The notes under the pieces were generated by a model. It had not been told where the DNA came from. It made no database searches and worked only from the letters and a program-made list of their open reading frames with translations. Below are positions 6,201 to 13,816 of a stretch of 13,891 bases of DNA, piece by piece. The first letter of the stretch is position 1. Each line of letters begins with the position of its first letter. The stretch is from Bacteroidota bacterium (lineage in GTDB: Bacteria > Bacteroidota > Bacteroidia > NORP154), in NCBI GenBank assembly GCA_002401055.1, contig NVRZ01000053.1, positions 1 through 13,891 of the forward strand, read 5' to 3'. A program made the position numbers and the translations under genes.

Positions 6201-8012
6201 TCAGCTTTGTAGAATTTGGCTGATGAGAGAAACGCTAAACAATGTAAGAAGAAACCAACCGATGAAGCCCTCAACTATCGCCAAGTATCTAGAAATTCCT
6301 TTTACTGGAATGTCGCCAAACCCAAGAGTAGAAAAAGTATTCAAGCTCAAGACAACCGAGTTTAATACTCTTAAAAATAGTATGTAAGTGAGGTAAAATG
6401 TGATTCCTGCAAATAGAGTAGTGCCAACTATCCATTTTTTGCCGGAGCTCAGATCAATCCAGCGCCCATGGAGTATTTCTGATCTCCTATAGATCCAACT
6501 CATGATGCTGTGCTTGAATTTAGACAACCGATACAGTGGCCGACCCAAAGCGTCGACAAAGAATGGAATGCTTCTTTTGGAATTTTCAATGTGCTCTTTA
6601 AAATCTTTAAATGATTGAAAGTCCTCTTTGTACTCTTGCGTATAAAAGTCTTCTAAACTTTGATCAGATTTGAGATATTCTACTAAAATCCTGTGTTTTT
6701 GCATTAAATATCTTCGGTCAATTTTGTCCCATTCAGAATAAAAAAAGAAGTAGAAAAAGGCAAAAATTAGTACCACATAAAAAGACACAATGAGTGATCT
6801 AACAGGGCTCGTGCCATAAGCTGAGAAATACCTTAAAAAAACATTCAAGTTATAGTTTAGATAGTTTTCAAGATTAGGATTGACTTTATTCAAGTACTTG
6901 TTTCTCCGTGTTTCAATATTTTTCATTTCTATGTAGCAGGCATTTGCCGAGACCATGTCGCCACGTGTCAGATACATGTTGTGGAATTTTTTGTACGCGG
7001 CAATCAAGTCGTTGTACTTGTTTTCTTTATTCAGGTTGTCTTCAGTATTGGCTTTATAGGGAGAGTCAGTGCTATAACTAAGCATTAAGCAAAGTTTTTC
7101 TCCGGAGATGTAGTGCCAAGGAACATTGGAATTGTTCAAAGGAAAATCGAAACCTTCAACGCCAATGTCACCGCCGATCTCTACGGATTTTGCATAAAAG
7201 GACTTAGAGACTGTTGCGCCACTGAATCCAATTGATCCTATAAGATTATCCGACAGCATCAACCTTTCAACCGAAGTTTTTGCCAAGGTAATTGAATTGG
7301 TATTTTCAAAACCGTTACTACTAAATTTGCAATACGATATTCTTATGTTTTCATAATCATGTCCACTTATATTTAACTGATTTAATGCATTGCCTTTGTA
7401 TTCATCGGGTACTTTTTCAACTGAAAAATCAGAATTTTCAATGTTAAGATTGAGGACACCATCTCTGATGGAAACATATCGATTAAATACACAATTATTA
7501 ATGTTTAGATTACTTAGAGCATCGTGTCCAGAAAATTCTTCAGGATCAAAAACAAACGAGCCGTTAAATACACAGCTATCAAGACTAAAAAAAGCTGAGT
7601 TACCACCTTTGTCCCTTTCGATCTTACATCTCCAAATACGAAAGTCTGTTTGAAAATCGCAGTTTTCAAACGCTAACATATTGAAGGTGCAGTACATAAA
7701 AGTAAAGATTGAATTTGTCGGAAAAATGAATCTGCAATCTTTGAAAATCAGTTTCTTGTCTTTAAGCCTGGCTATGGTATAGTTTGTATATGTTCCGTGG
7801 GCGTTGTTAACTGTATACTTCATTGTGCCCAGGAAAACTGAATCTTCTTCTGCAGGTGATATTACCGCGTTAGTTAACCGATAAGCCCAGTCAGTAGAGG
7901 CGTTAATTTCGTTGTAAAGTTGGCTTATGGATAGTTTTCTCATTGTATCCTGAGCCTGCAGGAAAAGAGAGGCAATCAATAGAAATAAGAATAGGACGCT
8001 CTTGACTTTCAT
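6201..8012 (-). CDS. Exported beta-helix domain fused to a two-TM potassium channel-like pore
   Basis: The chosen ATG gives 603 aa with a clean signal peptide (1-20, ending FLQA|QD). The frame extends upstream to a TTG at 8042, but that would put ten residues before the signal and overlap alc. Residues about 85-290 are a run of short repeats such as FKDCRF, FENCDF, INNCVF and IENSDF, typical of pentapeptide or right-handed beta-helix solenoids. A linker (about 348-402) has GDMVSANACYIEMKNIETRR and YFSAYGTSPVR, like the conserved linker of pentapeptide-repeat ion channels. TM1 is at 404-426, then about 100 hydrophilic residues, TM2 at 527-550, a pore with filter TLGFGD (562-567), and TM3 at 575-600. 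The filter resembles the TxGFGD of K+ channels. The permeating ion and the stimulus are unknown. It lies 19 bp after alc. Confidence 0.85.
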   Translation of the reverse strand: MKVKSVLFLFLLIASLFLQAQDTMRKLSISQLYNEINASTDWAYRLTNAVISPAEEDSVFLGTMKYTVNNAHGTYTNYTIARLKDKKLIFKDCRFIFPTNSIFTFMYCTFNMLAFENCDFQTDFRIWRCKIERDKGGNSAFFSLDSCVFNGSFVFDPEEFSGHDALSNLNINNCVFNRYVSIRDGVLNLNIENSDFSVEKVPDEYKGNALNQLNISGHDYENIRISYCKFSSNGFENTNSITLAKTSVERLMLSDNLIGSIGFSGATVSKSFYAKSVEIGGDIGVEGFDFPLNNSNVPWHYISGEKLCLMLSYSTDSPYKANTEDNLNKENKYNDLIAAYKKFHNMYLTRGDMVSANACYIEMKNIETRRNKYLNKVNPNLENYLNYNLNVFLRYFSAYGTSPVRSLIVSFYVVLIFAFFYFFFYSEWDKIDRRYLMQKHRILVEYLKSDQSLEDFYTQEYKEDFQSFKDFKEHIENSKRSIPFFVDALGRPLYRLSKFKHSIMSWIYRRSEILHGRWIDLSSGKKWIVGTTLFAGITFYLTYILFLRVLNSVVLSLNTFSTLGFGDIPVKGISRYLAIVEGFIGWFLLTLFSVSLISQILQS

Positions 8013-8031
8013 TAAAGTTGTATCAGAAATC

Positions 8032-9015
8032 TTATTCACCAAAAATTCTAAGCCTGCTAATACCCCCGTCCGGATAGATATTCAGCCTAAAGTGGGTGAA
8101 GGGTCCGGCATGCATTATCTCGTTTTCAAAGAAGTGCTCCGCGTCTGCGGTTAGCTTGCTCTTCGGTAAAACATCTGTCCATTCCAGCTCTTTATTATCC
8201 AGCTCTTTGTCATCTTTAACTGAGCAACCTTCAATCGAAAATTGATCTGGATAGTTGCCTTTGAAGTGCTTGGTGTCAACATTGATCTTTTTGATCACTC
8301 CGCTCTTTCCAGCTTTGATTATTACCCAGTCTACATTTTCGGGATTCCGATTTCTCTTCGTCTCCCACCCGTCACTCATGTCAAATCCTCTTCCGGGTTT
8401 AAGTAAATTCTGCATATGACTAAAGAACATGTCATTACATGAAACAGAAGCGCCATCATTCTCATGTGCTATTAAATCAATCAATTCATCTTCATTGCGT
8501 TTCAAGCTAGGGGGCGCATCTCCATAAACCTTTAGACGTGCAACGCCACCATCAGGATAAATGTTCAGTCTCAAATGGCTCCACGTGCCATTGTCGGGTA
8601 TCTCGAAAAAATGCTGACTGCCTGGTTCAAGAGGGACCTTTTCCAATAGCTCCGTCCATTGTTGTTCGGTTTCAAGATTGAGTTCCTCGCCCTTCGTGTT
8701 AATGCCTTCCAAGGAAGCGTGAGGTGGGTGGTTGCCCATAAAATAGTTGGTATCTATGTCTACGCCTGAAATCACCCCAGGTAATCCCAGCTGAACAATG
8801 CACCAATCATTTCCAGGGCCACGTTTTCTTCGCGACTCCCAACCGTCCATCCACTTTCCTCTGTCTGTGTACTTGTCGTCAATAAAAATCCCTCTGCCTG
8901 GTTTGCAGAGATTATCCATAGAAGCGAAAAAATCATCGCTACAAGCGAGAGCTTTTCCTCCATTCTCTTCCGAGGATAATTCCTCTAGCTTAACAAAACT
9001 TGGTTCGTTTATCAT
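8032..9015 (-). CDS. alc: Allantoicase
   Basis: Allantoicase (allantoate amidinohydrolase) splits allantoate into urea and S-ureidoglycolate. The 327-aa protein has the expected two tandem beta-sandwich repeats, about residues 20-166 and 187-327. Each carries a matching N-terminal block (CSDDFFASMDNLCKPGRG and CNDMFFSHMQNLLKPGRG), a DGWESRR/DGWETKR block, and a closing LNIYPDGGxxRLxxxG block. Length and layout are normal for Alc. There is no signal peptide. It starts 4 bp after the secreted unknown protein gene. An operon with Alc and not an allantoate amidohydrolase (AllC) means the nitrogen leaves as urea, not directly as ammonia. Confidence 0.96.
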   Translation of the reverse strand: MINEPSFVKLEELSSEENGGKALACSDDFFASMDNLCKPGRGIFIDDKYTDRGKWMDGWESRRKRGPGNDWCIVQLGLPGVISGVDIDTNYFMGNHPPHASLEGINTKGEELNLETEQQWTELLEKVPLEPGSQHFFEIPDNGTWSHLRLNIYPDGGVARLKVYGDAPPSLKRNEDELIDLIAHENDGASVSCNDMFFSHMQNLLKPGRGFDMSDGWETKRNRNPENVDWVIIKAGKSGVIKKINVDTKHFKGNYPDQFSIEGCSVKDDKELDNKELEWTDVLPKSKLTADAEHFFENEIMHAGPFTHFRLNIYPDGGISRLRIFGE

Positions 9016-9019
9016 CTTA

Positions 9020-10099
9020 TCAAAGTTTTTTGTAATATTTTCTGTTAGATATTATATCATCAATCATTGTAGCAACACTAGAATTTTGAGTGACAAAGCT
9101 TAAAGGTGATGGATGATTAATAAGCCATTTGCCATTGATCTCCACCAGATTTATATGAAATGTAAAGTATACGCTATGATCGCGAATAAAGCCATTTGCA
9201 TCCGCCACTTTAATTCCCATTTGTTCAGATATAGCAGGTAGATTCCAAACTATTTCCGCTTCTGATAGCATTGCTCTTTTTTCCTTAATTAACTCTGTGC
9301 TGTATTTGAATGCCGCTCCCGTTTCTTTGGTTTTTTGCTCATATTTCTGTCCCATGGTCAACCTCAGTTTTTTGCGTGTTTCTTCCATTTCCTCGTTGGT
9401 GGCCCCGGGAAGTTTCATCTTTTCTAAGATTGATTCTTGATCAGTTTCTGTACCGGCAAGAAGAATATACGCCGTTTTGTCTACCGTTTTGTAGTACTGG
9501 AGCATCAGCCGAATGGTTTGGTTTACACCTTTAAGCTTTTCTTCTCGCTCAGCTAGAATTTTAATCATCTCAGCTTTGGTAGGTATTTCTTTCATCCGGC
9601 AATCATTGGCAATTTTCCAAGGCAGCTCATCAACTTTTATTACATCGCGTAATGTAATTTTATAGGGCTGCTCCAGAATAGATGTGTAGAGGTAAATATC
9701 TGTTTCTAATACTTTGTTCTTCGACTTTATTATATTATATACTATGGAGTCGACATTCATTTCTGCCCAGCTGAACTCATCAGCATCATTTTTCTTTGCC
9801 AACAGAAAAAAGTTGTCCGCATACTTTCTTGCGGCCTTCATGTAAGTTACGTCTGCCTTGTCTGCGTCTATTCTTTCACCTCTTGCCCTGCTAAATGCCT
9901 CAAATTCTTCCCGGCTCATAAAGCACTCCAGAAACTTGGCCTGATCCATCTTCTTCAAGGCCTTGAGCATTTTTTTTGCAATAGCTTCAAACTCGGGTCT
10001 TTTTATTGAAGTAGTTTGGGCAAACGACACGGGACTTAGCAGCAGATAAAGTGCACCCGCTATAAGGAGGTATCGAATTCTCAAGTATTGGTGTATCAT
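9020..10099 (-). CDS. Secreted protein of unknown function in the ureide operon
   Basis: This is a 359-aa protein with a signal peptide (about 1-27, cleavage SFA|Q) and no lipobox Cys or other membrane segment, so it is probably periplasmic or released. The mature part is mainly helical and lysine/glutamate-rich. Two segments end in patterns seen at the close of NTF2-like or DUF4878-like domains: 'VDELPWKIANDCRM' (156-169) and 'LVEINGKWLINHP' (318-330). That suggests two tandem alpha+beta modules (about 30-170 and 190-340) joined by helices. No enzyme motif is recognised. The ATG overlaps the allB stop by 4 bp (ATGA) and the stop is 4 bp before alc. Its production is therefore coupled to allantoin breakdown, but a role in binding or uptake would be guesswork. 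Confidence 0.85.
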   Translation of the reverse strand: MIHQYLRIRYLLIAGALYLLLSPVSFAQTTSIKRPEFEAIAKKMLKALKKMDQAKFLECFMSREEFEAFSRARGERIDADKADVTYMKAARKYADNFFLLAKKNDADEFSWAEMNVDSIVYNIIKSKNKVLETDIYLYTSILEQPYKITLRDVIKVDELPWKIANDCRMKEIPTKAEMIKILAEREEKLKGVNQTIRLMLQYYKTVDKTAYILLAGTETDQESILEKMKLPGATNEEMEETRKKLRLTMGQKYEQKTKETGAAFKYSTELIKEKRAMLSEAEIVWNLPAISEQMGIKVADANGFIRDHSVYFTFHINLVEINGKWLINHPSPLSFVTQNSSVATMIDDIISNRKYYKKL

Positions 10100-11412
10100 T
10101 TGAGTAGAATTTCTCCTTCGTTCAAAAACATGAAGTCGCCGTTATCATATATCTTTTTACCCTTTAGGTACGTTTGTTTAACAACTCCCTTGAGCTTCTC
10201 CCCGATATAAGGTGAGATTTTATGTCGATGCTGAATTATTGATTCATCTAGGATAAAGCTTTCCTCTGGGTCCCATATACAGAAATCTGCTACGTAGCCA
10301 ACGCCAATCTTCCCTTTTTTAACATTCAACCCTGCCAAGTCAGCTGGGTTTTCGCACATGAGCTCTGCAACACGTTGTAGTGATATATCATGCTTTTTTG
10401 CTTCCGTCCAGAAAGCGGGCAAGGAAAATTGCAAGCTGGATATTCCTCCCCAAGCTTCGCTATACTTTTTGCTTTTCAGTTCAGGTGGGGAAGGGGAGTG
10501 GTCAGTCACGATCATGTCAATAACGCCGTTTCTTACGGCTTCCCAAAGCAACTCATTGTTCTCTTTCTCTCTTATTGGAGGAGCACATTTAAAGATGGTG
10601 TCTTCCTGTGGAATATCCTCTGCATTGAAAAATAAATAATGTGGACATGTTTCGGCTGTTAATGCCAATCCTCGTGATTTGGCTGCAGCGATTTGGGCAA
10701 TGGAGTCTGAGGAAGAAAGATGTACGATATGTGTCCTGCAATCATATTCTTCACACAATGCAATCATCAAAGCGATGGCATCATCCTCCCACTTCCTTGG
10801 CCTTGATGCGAGTAGCTCTTTGTAATTATTGACTACTACCCAGTCATCTGTCTTATTAAGTTCACTGTGCACAAGTAGAGGATGGCCAAAATCGGCAATA
10901 ACCTGCATTCCTTTTCTTAAATCCGATTCATTAACATTTGGGTACTCCTTTAGGCCTGAATCAATGAGAAATGCTTTGATACCCAATACTCCAGATTGGA
11001 GTAGTTCGGGTATTTTGTCAGCATTGCCCGGAATTAATCCTCCCCAAAATCCAACATCCACGTGAAGTTTCCCCTTAGCCGCATCTAATTTGGCATTAAA
11101 GGATTCAGGATCAGTAGTAACGGGCAAAGAGTTTAGGGGCATATCAACCAATGTTGTAATTCCGCCTGCCGCTGCAGCTTTTGTAATGGTATCAAAGCCC
11201 TCCCAATCAGTTCCAGGTTCATTAATGTGTACGTGCGAGTCCACTATCCCGGGCATGAGTACCAAGTCCCCAAGGTCTTGTACAGGGCAATCCCATTCGT
11301 CTGTATAATCATCGACGATCATAGTTATCAGTCCGTCTTCTATCAAGAGCGTAGAGTTAGAAATGCCACGGGGCGAAACGGTTCGGTTGCTATGGATTGC
11401 AAATCTGTTCAT
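10096..11412 (-). CDS. allB: Allantoinase
   Basis: Allantoinase opens the ring of allantoin to give allantoate. It is a 438-aa amidohydrolase of the dihydroorotase/hydantoinase superfamily. The binuclear metal site is complete: His60 and His62 in DSHVHINEP, Lys146 in GIKAF (the carboxylated bridging lysine), His182 in LLVHSELN, His231 in HIVHLSSS, and Asp304 in VTDHSP. Spacing is as in known AllB enzymes. The C-terminal beta sandwich ends with 'GEILLK'. The family also contains dihydropyrimidinases and dihydroorotases, but neighbouring alc, uraD and uraH fix the assignment. It is the first gene of the tight cluster; its ATG is 3 bp after the stop of a short remnant frame. Confidence 0.95.
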   Translation of the reverse strand: MNRFAIHSNRTVSPRGISNSTLLIEDGLITMIVDDYTDEWDCPVQDLGDLVLMPGIVDSHVHINEPGTDWEGFDTITKAAAAGGITTLVDMPLNSLPVTTDPESFNAKLDAAKGKLHVDVGFWGGLIPGNADKIPELLQSGVLGIKAFLIDSGLKEYPNVNESDLRKGMQVIADFGHPLLVHSELNKTDDWVVVNNYKELLASRPRKWEDDAIALMIALCEEYDCRTHIVHLSSSDSIAQIAAAKSRGLALTAETCPHYLFFNAEDIPQEDTIFKCAPPIREKENNELLWEAVRNGVIDMIVTDHSPSPPELKSKKYSEAWGGISSLQFSLPAFWTEAKKHDISLQRVAELMCENPADLAGLNVKKGKIGVGYVADFCIWDPEESFILDESIIQHRHKISPYIGEKLKGVVKQTYLKGKKIYDNGDFMFLNEGEILLK

Positions 11413-11415
11413 TAG

Positions 11416-11487
11416 CTATTTTACTTCACTGCTAGTTCTTTTCTTCAACTTGATCTCGAAAAACGAATGTAGCGGAAAAATGGCCAA
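11416..11487 (-). pseudogene. Remnant of a second TPR-membrane protein C-terminus
   Basis: The minus strand carries a short frame whose last 20-odd codons read IFPLHSFFEIKLKKR..., ending in TAG 3 bp before allB. The TPR gene just upstream ends IFPLHSFIETKLKGR..., so 12 of 15 residues in that block match. At DNA level most differences are in third codon positions (for example TTC/TTT, CAC/CAT, GAA/GAG, AAA/AAG). This means both copies evolved as coding sequence before one was lost. The frame is open back to an ATG at 11541 that overlaps the TPR stop (ATGA), giving a 41-aa ORF, but the part before the match has no resemblance to the TPR protein. It is most likely the tail left after a deletion between tandem TPR paralogues. 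Confidence 0.55.
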
Positions 11488-11509
11488 TGTCCGGTGGACA
11501 TTGGAGCCA
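11476..11509 (-). terminator. Possible rho-independent terminator of the TPR gene, or palindromic repeat
   Basis: CCAATGTCC (11484-11492) and GGACATTGG (11496-11504) pair perfectly around a 3-base loop, and TGG/CCA extend the stem past a 2-base bulge. On the minus strand the stem is followed at once by ATTTTT (11476-11481). It starts 29 bases after the TPR stop. This would separate the TPR transcript from allB. It overlaps the start of the TPR-tail remnant, so part of it may instead be an inserted repeat. Confidence 0.5.
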
Positions 11510-11537
11510 GCTTCATGCGTACAGATTCTTAAATATA

Positions 11538-13163
11538 TCATGATTTTACAATGCGTCCTTTAAGTTTCGTTTCAATGAATGAGTGCAACGGGAAGATTAA
11601 TCCCGCCAATAAAGCATTAAAGCCTAATTTGATTGCAGGGGCCCCAGAACTGTATCGATCAATATATGGATCTAACAATACCAATGTGAATTCAAAAAAC
11701 AACAGAAACGAGAAGAAAATCATTCCTTCTGCCAATCTATTCGGAACGGAAATTCTACCAAGCATAAACACCAGTGCGAATGAGAGTACCAGGAAGATTA
11801 GAATTCCAGAGTATTGGAGGTTATTCCTACGCTGTTTGCTTTCATTCTCCGCTCGTAAGTTTTCAGCTTCCAATCTTTCTCTTTCTTCTAATGCCTTTTC
11901 AAAGTCATATTTGGCTTCAAGTTTCCCGATTTCTTTGGATTTATTCTCATTGAATAGGGAGTCTTTCACTTCGGTATATAGTTTATAGTTCGCTAAAGCC
12001 AGCTTGTAATCATTCTTTCCTTCATAGGATAAGGCCAGTATAAAATAGTTCGACTTTTGTATTGCCTTTGTGCCCAGTTCAGATGCAATTGATAAGCTTT
12101 TGTTGCAGAACTCAATGGCTTTGTCTGGATTTCCTTGGTTTTCAAAAACCTCTGCCATATTATTTAGACACCTGGCCATACCTTCCTTTTCTCCAAGCTC
12201 TACTCTAATCTTCATTGATTCTCCGTAATAGACCAAAGCTGTGTCGTACTCACCTATTTCCTCAAACAAAGTACCCAGGTTATTCAAATTGTCAGCAATT
12301 CCGTTTTTGTCCTTTTGAGATTTTCTGATTTTTAGCGATTTGAAATAGTACTCCATGGCTTTTTCAAAGTGTATCTGGTTTCTAGCTTTATCGTACATAT
12401 TATCATAAACAACCCCAATGTTGTTATAAACCATTGCAATCCCCTTATTGTCTTCTAGCTCTTCCTTTATTTTCAAGGATTTCCGGTAGTACTCCAGTGC
12501 TATTAAGTCGTTACCCTGGTCCCGGTATAACACGCCGATATTGTTCAGGCTTCGGGCAATTCCTTCCTTGTTATTTAAGCTTTCATTTGTCTTCAAGGAC
12601 TGAAAGTTATAATCCAGGGCTTTATCATAGTCTCCACGCTCCTCAAATACAATTGCAATATTATTCATGCATGTCGCTATTCCCCTTTTGTCTCCAAGTT
12701 CCTGTTTGATTTTCAGTGACTTGAGGAAGTACTCTACGGCTATATCATATTTGCCTCTGCGTAGATTAACCACGCCTATATTATTCAAAACCTTTGCTTT
12801 TTGCCCTGCATTATTAAGTTCCTTCAATATTGCCAGAGCTTGGGCATAATAATCTATTGCCTCTTCGTAGTCTCCTCCGTTATATTTTACAACCCCCATG
12901 TGTGTAAAGCTCTCGGCCAAACCCTTGTTAAACCCGATTATTTTTGCAATTGTCGCAGCTTCACTAGCGTATTGAAAAGCTTCCTCTGGACTTTTACGAG
13001 TTAGTCGCTTGCACAGCTTGTTCAGTATGTTGACGTGCATTGAATCAGACGCAGCAGTGTTCAGTTCCCGAATTAAACTGTCAACTGATTCAGTTTTGGC
13101 AAATGAATCCGGATTTGCAGACGTCAATAAGCACAGCATTATACACGCACGGATTACTATCAT
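11538..13163 (-). CDS. Exported TPR protein with three C-terminal membrane segments
   Basis: The 541-aa reading from the ATG at 13163 gives a signal peptide (MIVIRACIMLCLLTSA...); the longer GTG frame at 13205 would bury it. Eight tetratricopeptide repeats of 40 residues cover about 82-396, with the NNIGVV...GxYDxAxEYYxKSLKIK pattern of the kinesin-light-chain type (TPR_12); the fifth repeat has a short insertion. A charged coiled coil (about 411-447, EKALEERERLEAENL) leads to three membrane spans near 452-470, 477-497 and 508-529. Bacteroidota proteins with this front end often finish in a histidine kinase, a cyclase or a LuxR-type HTH; here there is none. The TPR part should face the periplasm. 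It is a scaffold or sensor of unknown partner, placed between the PuuD piece and allB. Confidence 0.9.
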   Translation of the reverse strand: MIVIRACIMLCLLTSANPDSFAKTESVDSLIRELNTAASDSMHVNILNKLCKRLTRKSPEEAFQYASEAATIAKIIGFNKGLAESFTHMGVVKYNGGDYEEAIDYYAQALAILKELNNAGQKAKVLNNIGVVNLRRGKYDIAVEYFLKSLKIKQELGDKRGIATCMNNIAIVFEERGDYDKALDYNFQSLKTNESLNNKEGIARSLNNIGVLYRDQGNDLIALEYYRKSLKIKEELEDNKGIAMVYNNIGVVYDNMYDKARNQIHFEKAMEYYFKSLKIRKSQKDKNGIADNLNNLGTLFEEIGEYDTALVYYGESMKIRVELGEKEGMARCLNNMAEVFENQGNPDKAIEFCNKSLSIASELGTKAIQKSNYFILALSYEGKNDYKLALANYKLYTEVKDSLFNENKSKEIGKLEAKYDFEKALEERERLEAENLRAENESKQRRNNLQYSGILIFLVLSFALVFMLGRISVPNRLAEGMIFFSFLLFFEFTLVLLDPYIDRYSSGAPAIKLGFNALLAGLIFPLHSFIETKLKGRIVKS

Positions 13164-13218
13164 TTCAGAATTGAATTGTTTAATACAGTATCTAAAGTTG
13201 ATCACCTGCTCTTCTATA

Positions 13219-13249
13219 AAAACATAATCTGCAATCAGTTAGTAACAAT
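13219..13249 (-). promoter_or_regulatory. Probable promoter of the TPR gene
   Basis: The minus strand has ATTG, exactly 19 bases, then TATGTTTT. This is close to the Bacteroidota TTTG-N19-TAnnTTTG consensus, with one mismatch in each box. It lies just past the PuuD-like stop and about 55 bases before the TPR ATG. Confidence 0.4.
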
Positions 13250-13251
13250 CT

Positions 13252-13713
13252 TCAGTCGATTGTTGCTCCCTGATAAATCCAGATCTCAATAAGATCTCTT
13301 TCAGCTTGTTTCATACCTGACTTATTGGCCTGCGGCATTGTTTTGGTGATAACTACCCTGTTCAAGATTTTATCCTTCATTTTCAGGATTTGATCGGCGT
13401 TATCGAACATAAGCCCATTGGGAGCAATCTTCCAAATATCATCTCTAGGTTTTTCTGAATGGCAAGGCACACATCTAAGCGTGAAAATCTTATTAATTTC
13501 TGCAAAAGATACTGGATCTGCCTTTTTTAACATGTCTTCATGAGAAACTGGAGCAGATAAGTAGATCAACAGCAATATTGAAGCTGCTCCCAGGCCCAAC
13601 ATCCAATACAGGTTATTTCCTTTTTCCAATAAATTCCAGTAGTGCTTGATGATTGCACTGGCAATCGTGAGCCCGGCCAGAATAGCCCAGTTGTATTCAT
13701 TGCCATAATACAC
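13252..13713 (-). CDS. puuD: Urate hydroxylase PuuD-like, C-terminal membrane and cytochrome c part only (5' disrupted)
   Basis: PuuD-type urate oxidases are about 400-aa membrane proteins with roughly eight N-terminal spans and a C-terminal cytochrome c domain. They pass electrons from urate to the respiratory chain. This 153-aa frame begins at a GTG and matches only the end: YYGNEYNW (compare the YGHxxNW loop), spans near 8-25 and 34-53, then a cytochrome c domain with heme motif CVPCH (81-85), KIAPNGLMFD (95-104), axial Met126 in TMPQAN, and a closing IWIYQGA. An in-frame TAA lies at 13771-13773 and the usual upstream spans are absent. A second frame is open from an ATG at 13838 through this junction, so a one-base slip between about 13714 and 13770 would lengthen the gene, but not to full size. 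It could be a pseudogene, an assembly error or a split protein. Confidence 0.65.
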   Translation of the reverse strand: MYYGNEYNWAILAGLTIASAIIKHYWNLLEKGNNLYWMLGLGAASILLLIYLSAPVSHEDMLKKADPVSFAEINKIFTLRCVPCHSEKPRDDIWKIAPNGLMFDNADQILKMKDKILNRVVITKTMPQANKSGMKQAERDLIEIWIYQGATID

Positions 13714-13816
13714 ATCGGGAATCCCCCAAGCGAGACTGGAAGGTAGGGGATGTGCGTGGTATTTTGGAAATTATCTATCCCATGGACAACATTTTGATTT
13801 GGTATGCTTAATAGAC

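Noticed and set aside
8013..8042. Extended start of the channel gene (TTG at 8042) overlapping alc
   Set aside because: It would add ten residues before a well-formed signal peptide; the ATG at 8012 fits signal and spacing better.
11551..11988. 145-codon plus-strand open frame opposite the TPR gene
   Set aside because: It is antisense to the coiled coil and membrane part of the TPR protein; Asn/Ser-rich, low-complexity translation without family features.
13164..13205. Extended GTG start of the TPR gene
   Set aside because: It would place 14 polar residues before the signal peptide; the ATG at 13163 is better placed relative to the likely promoter.
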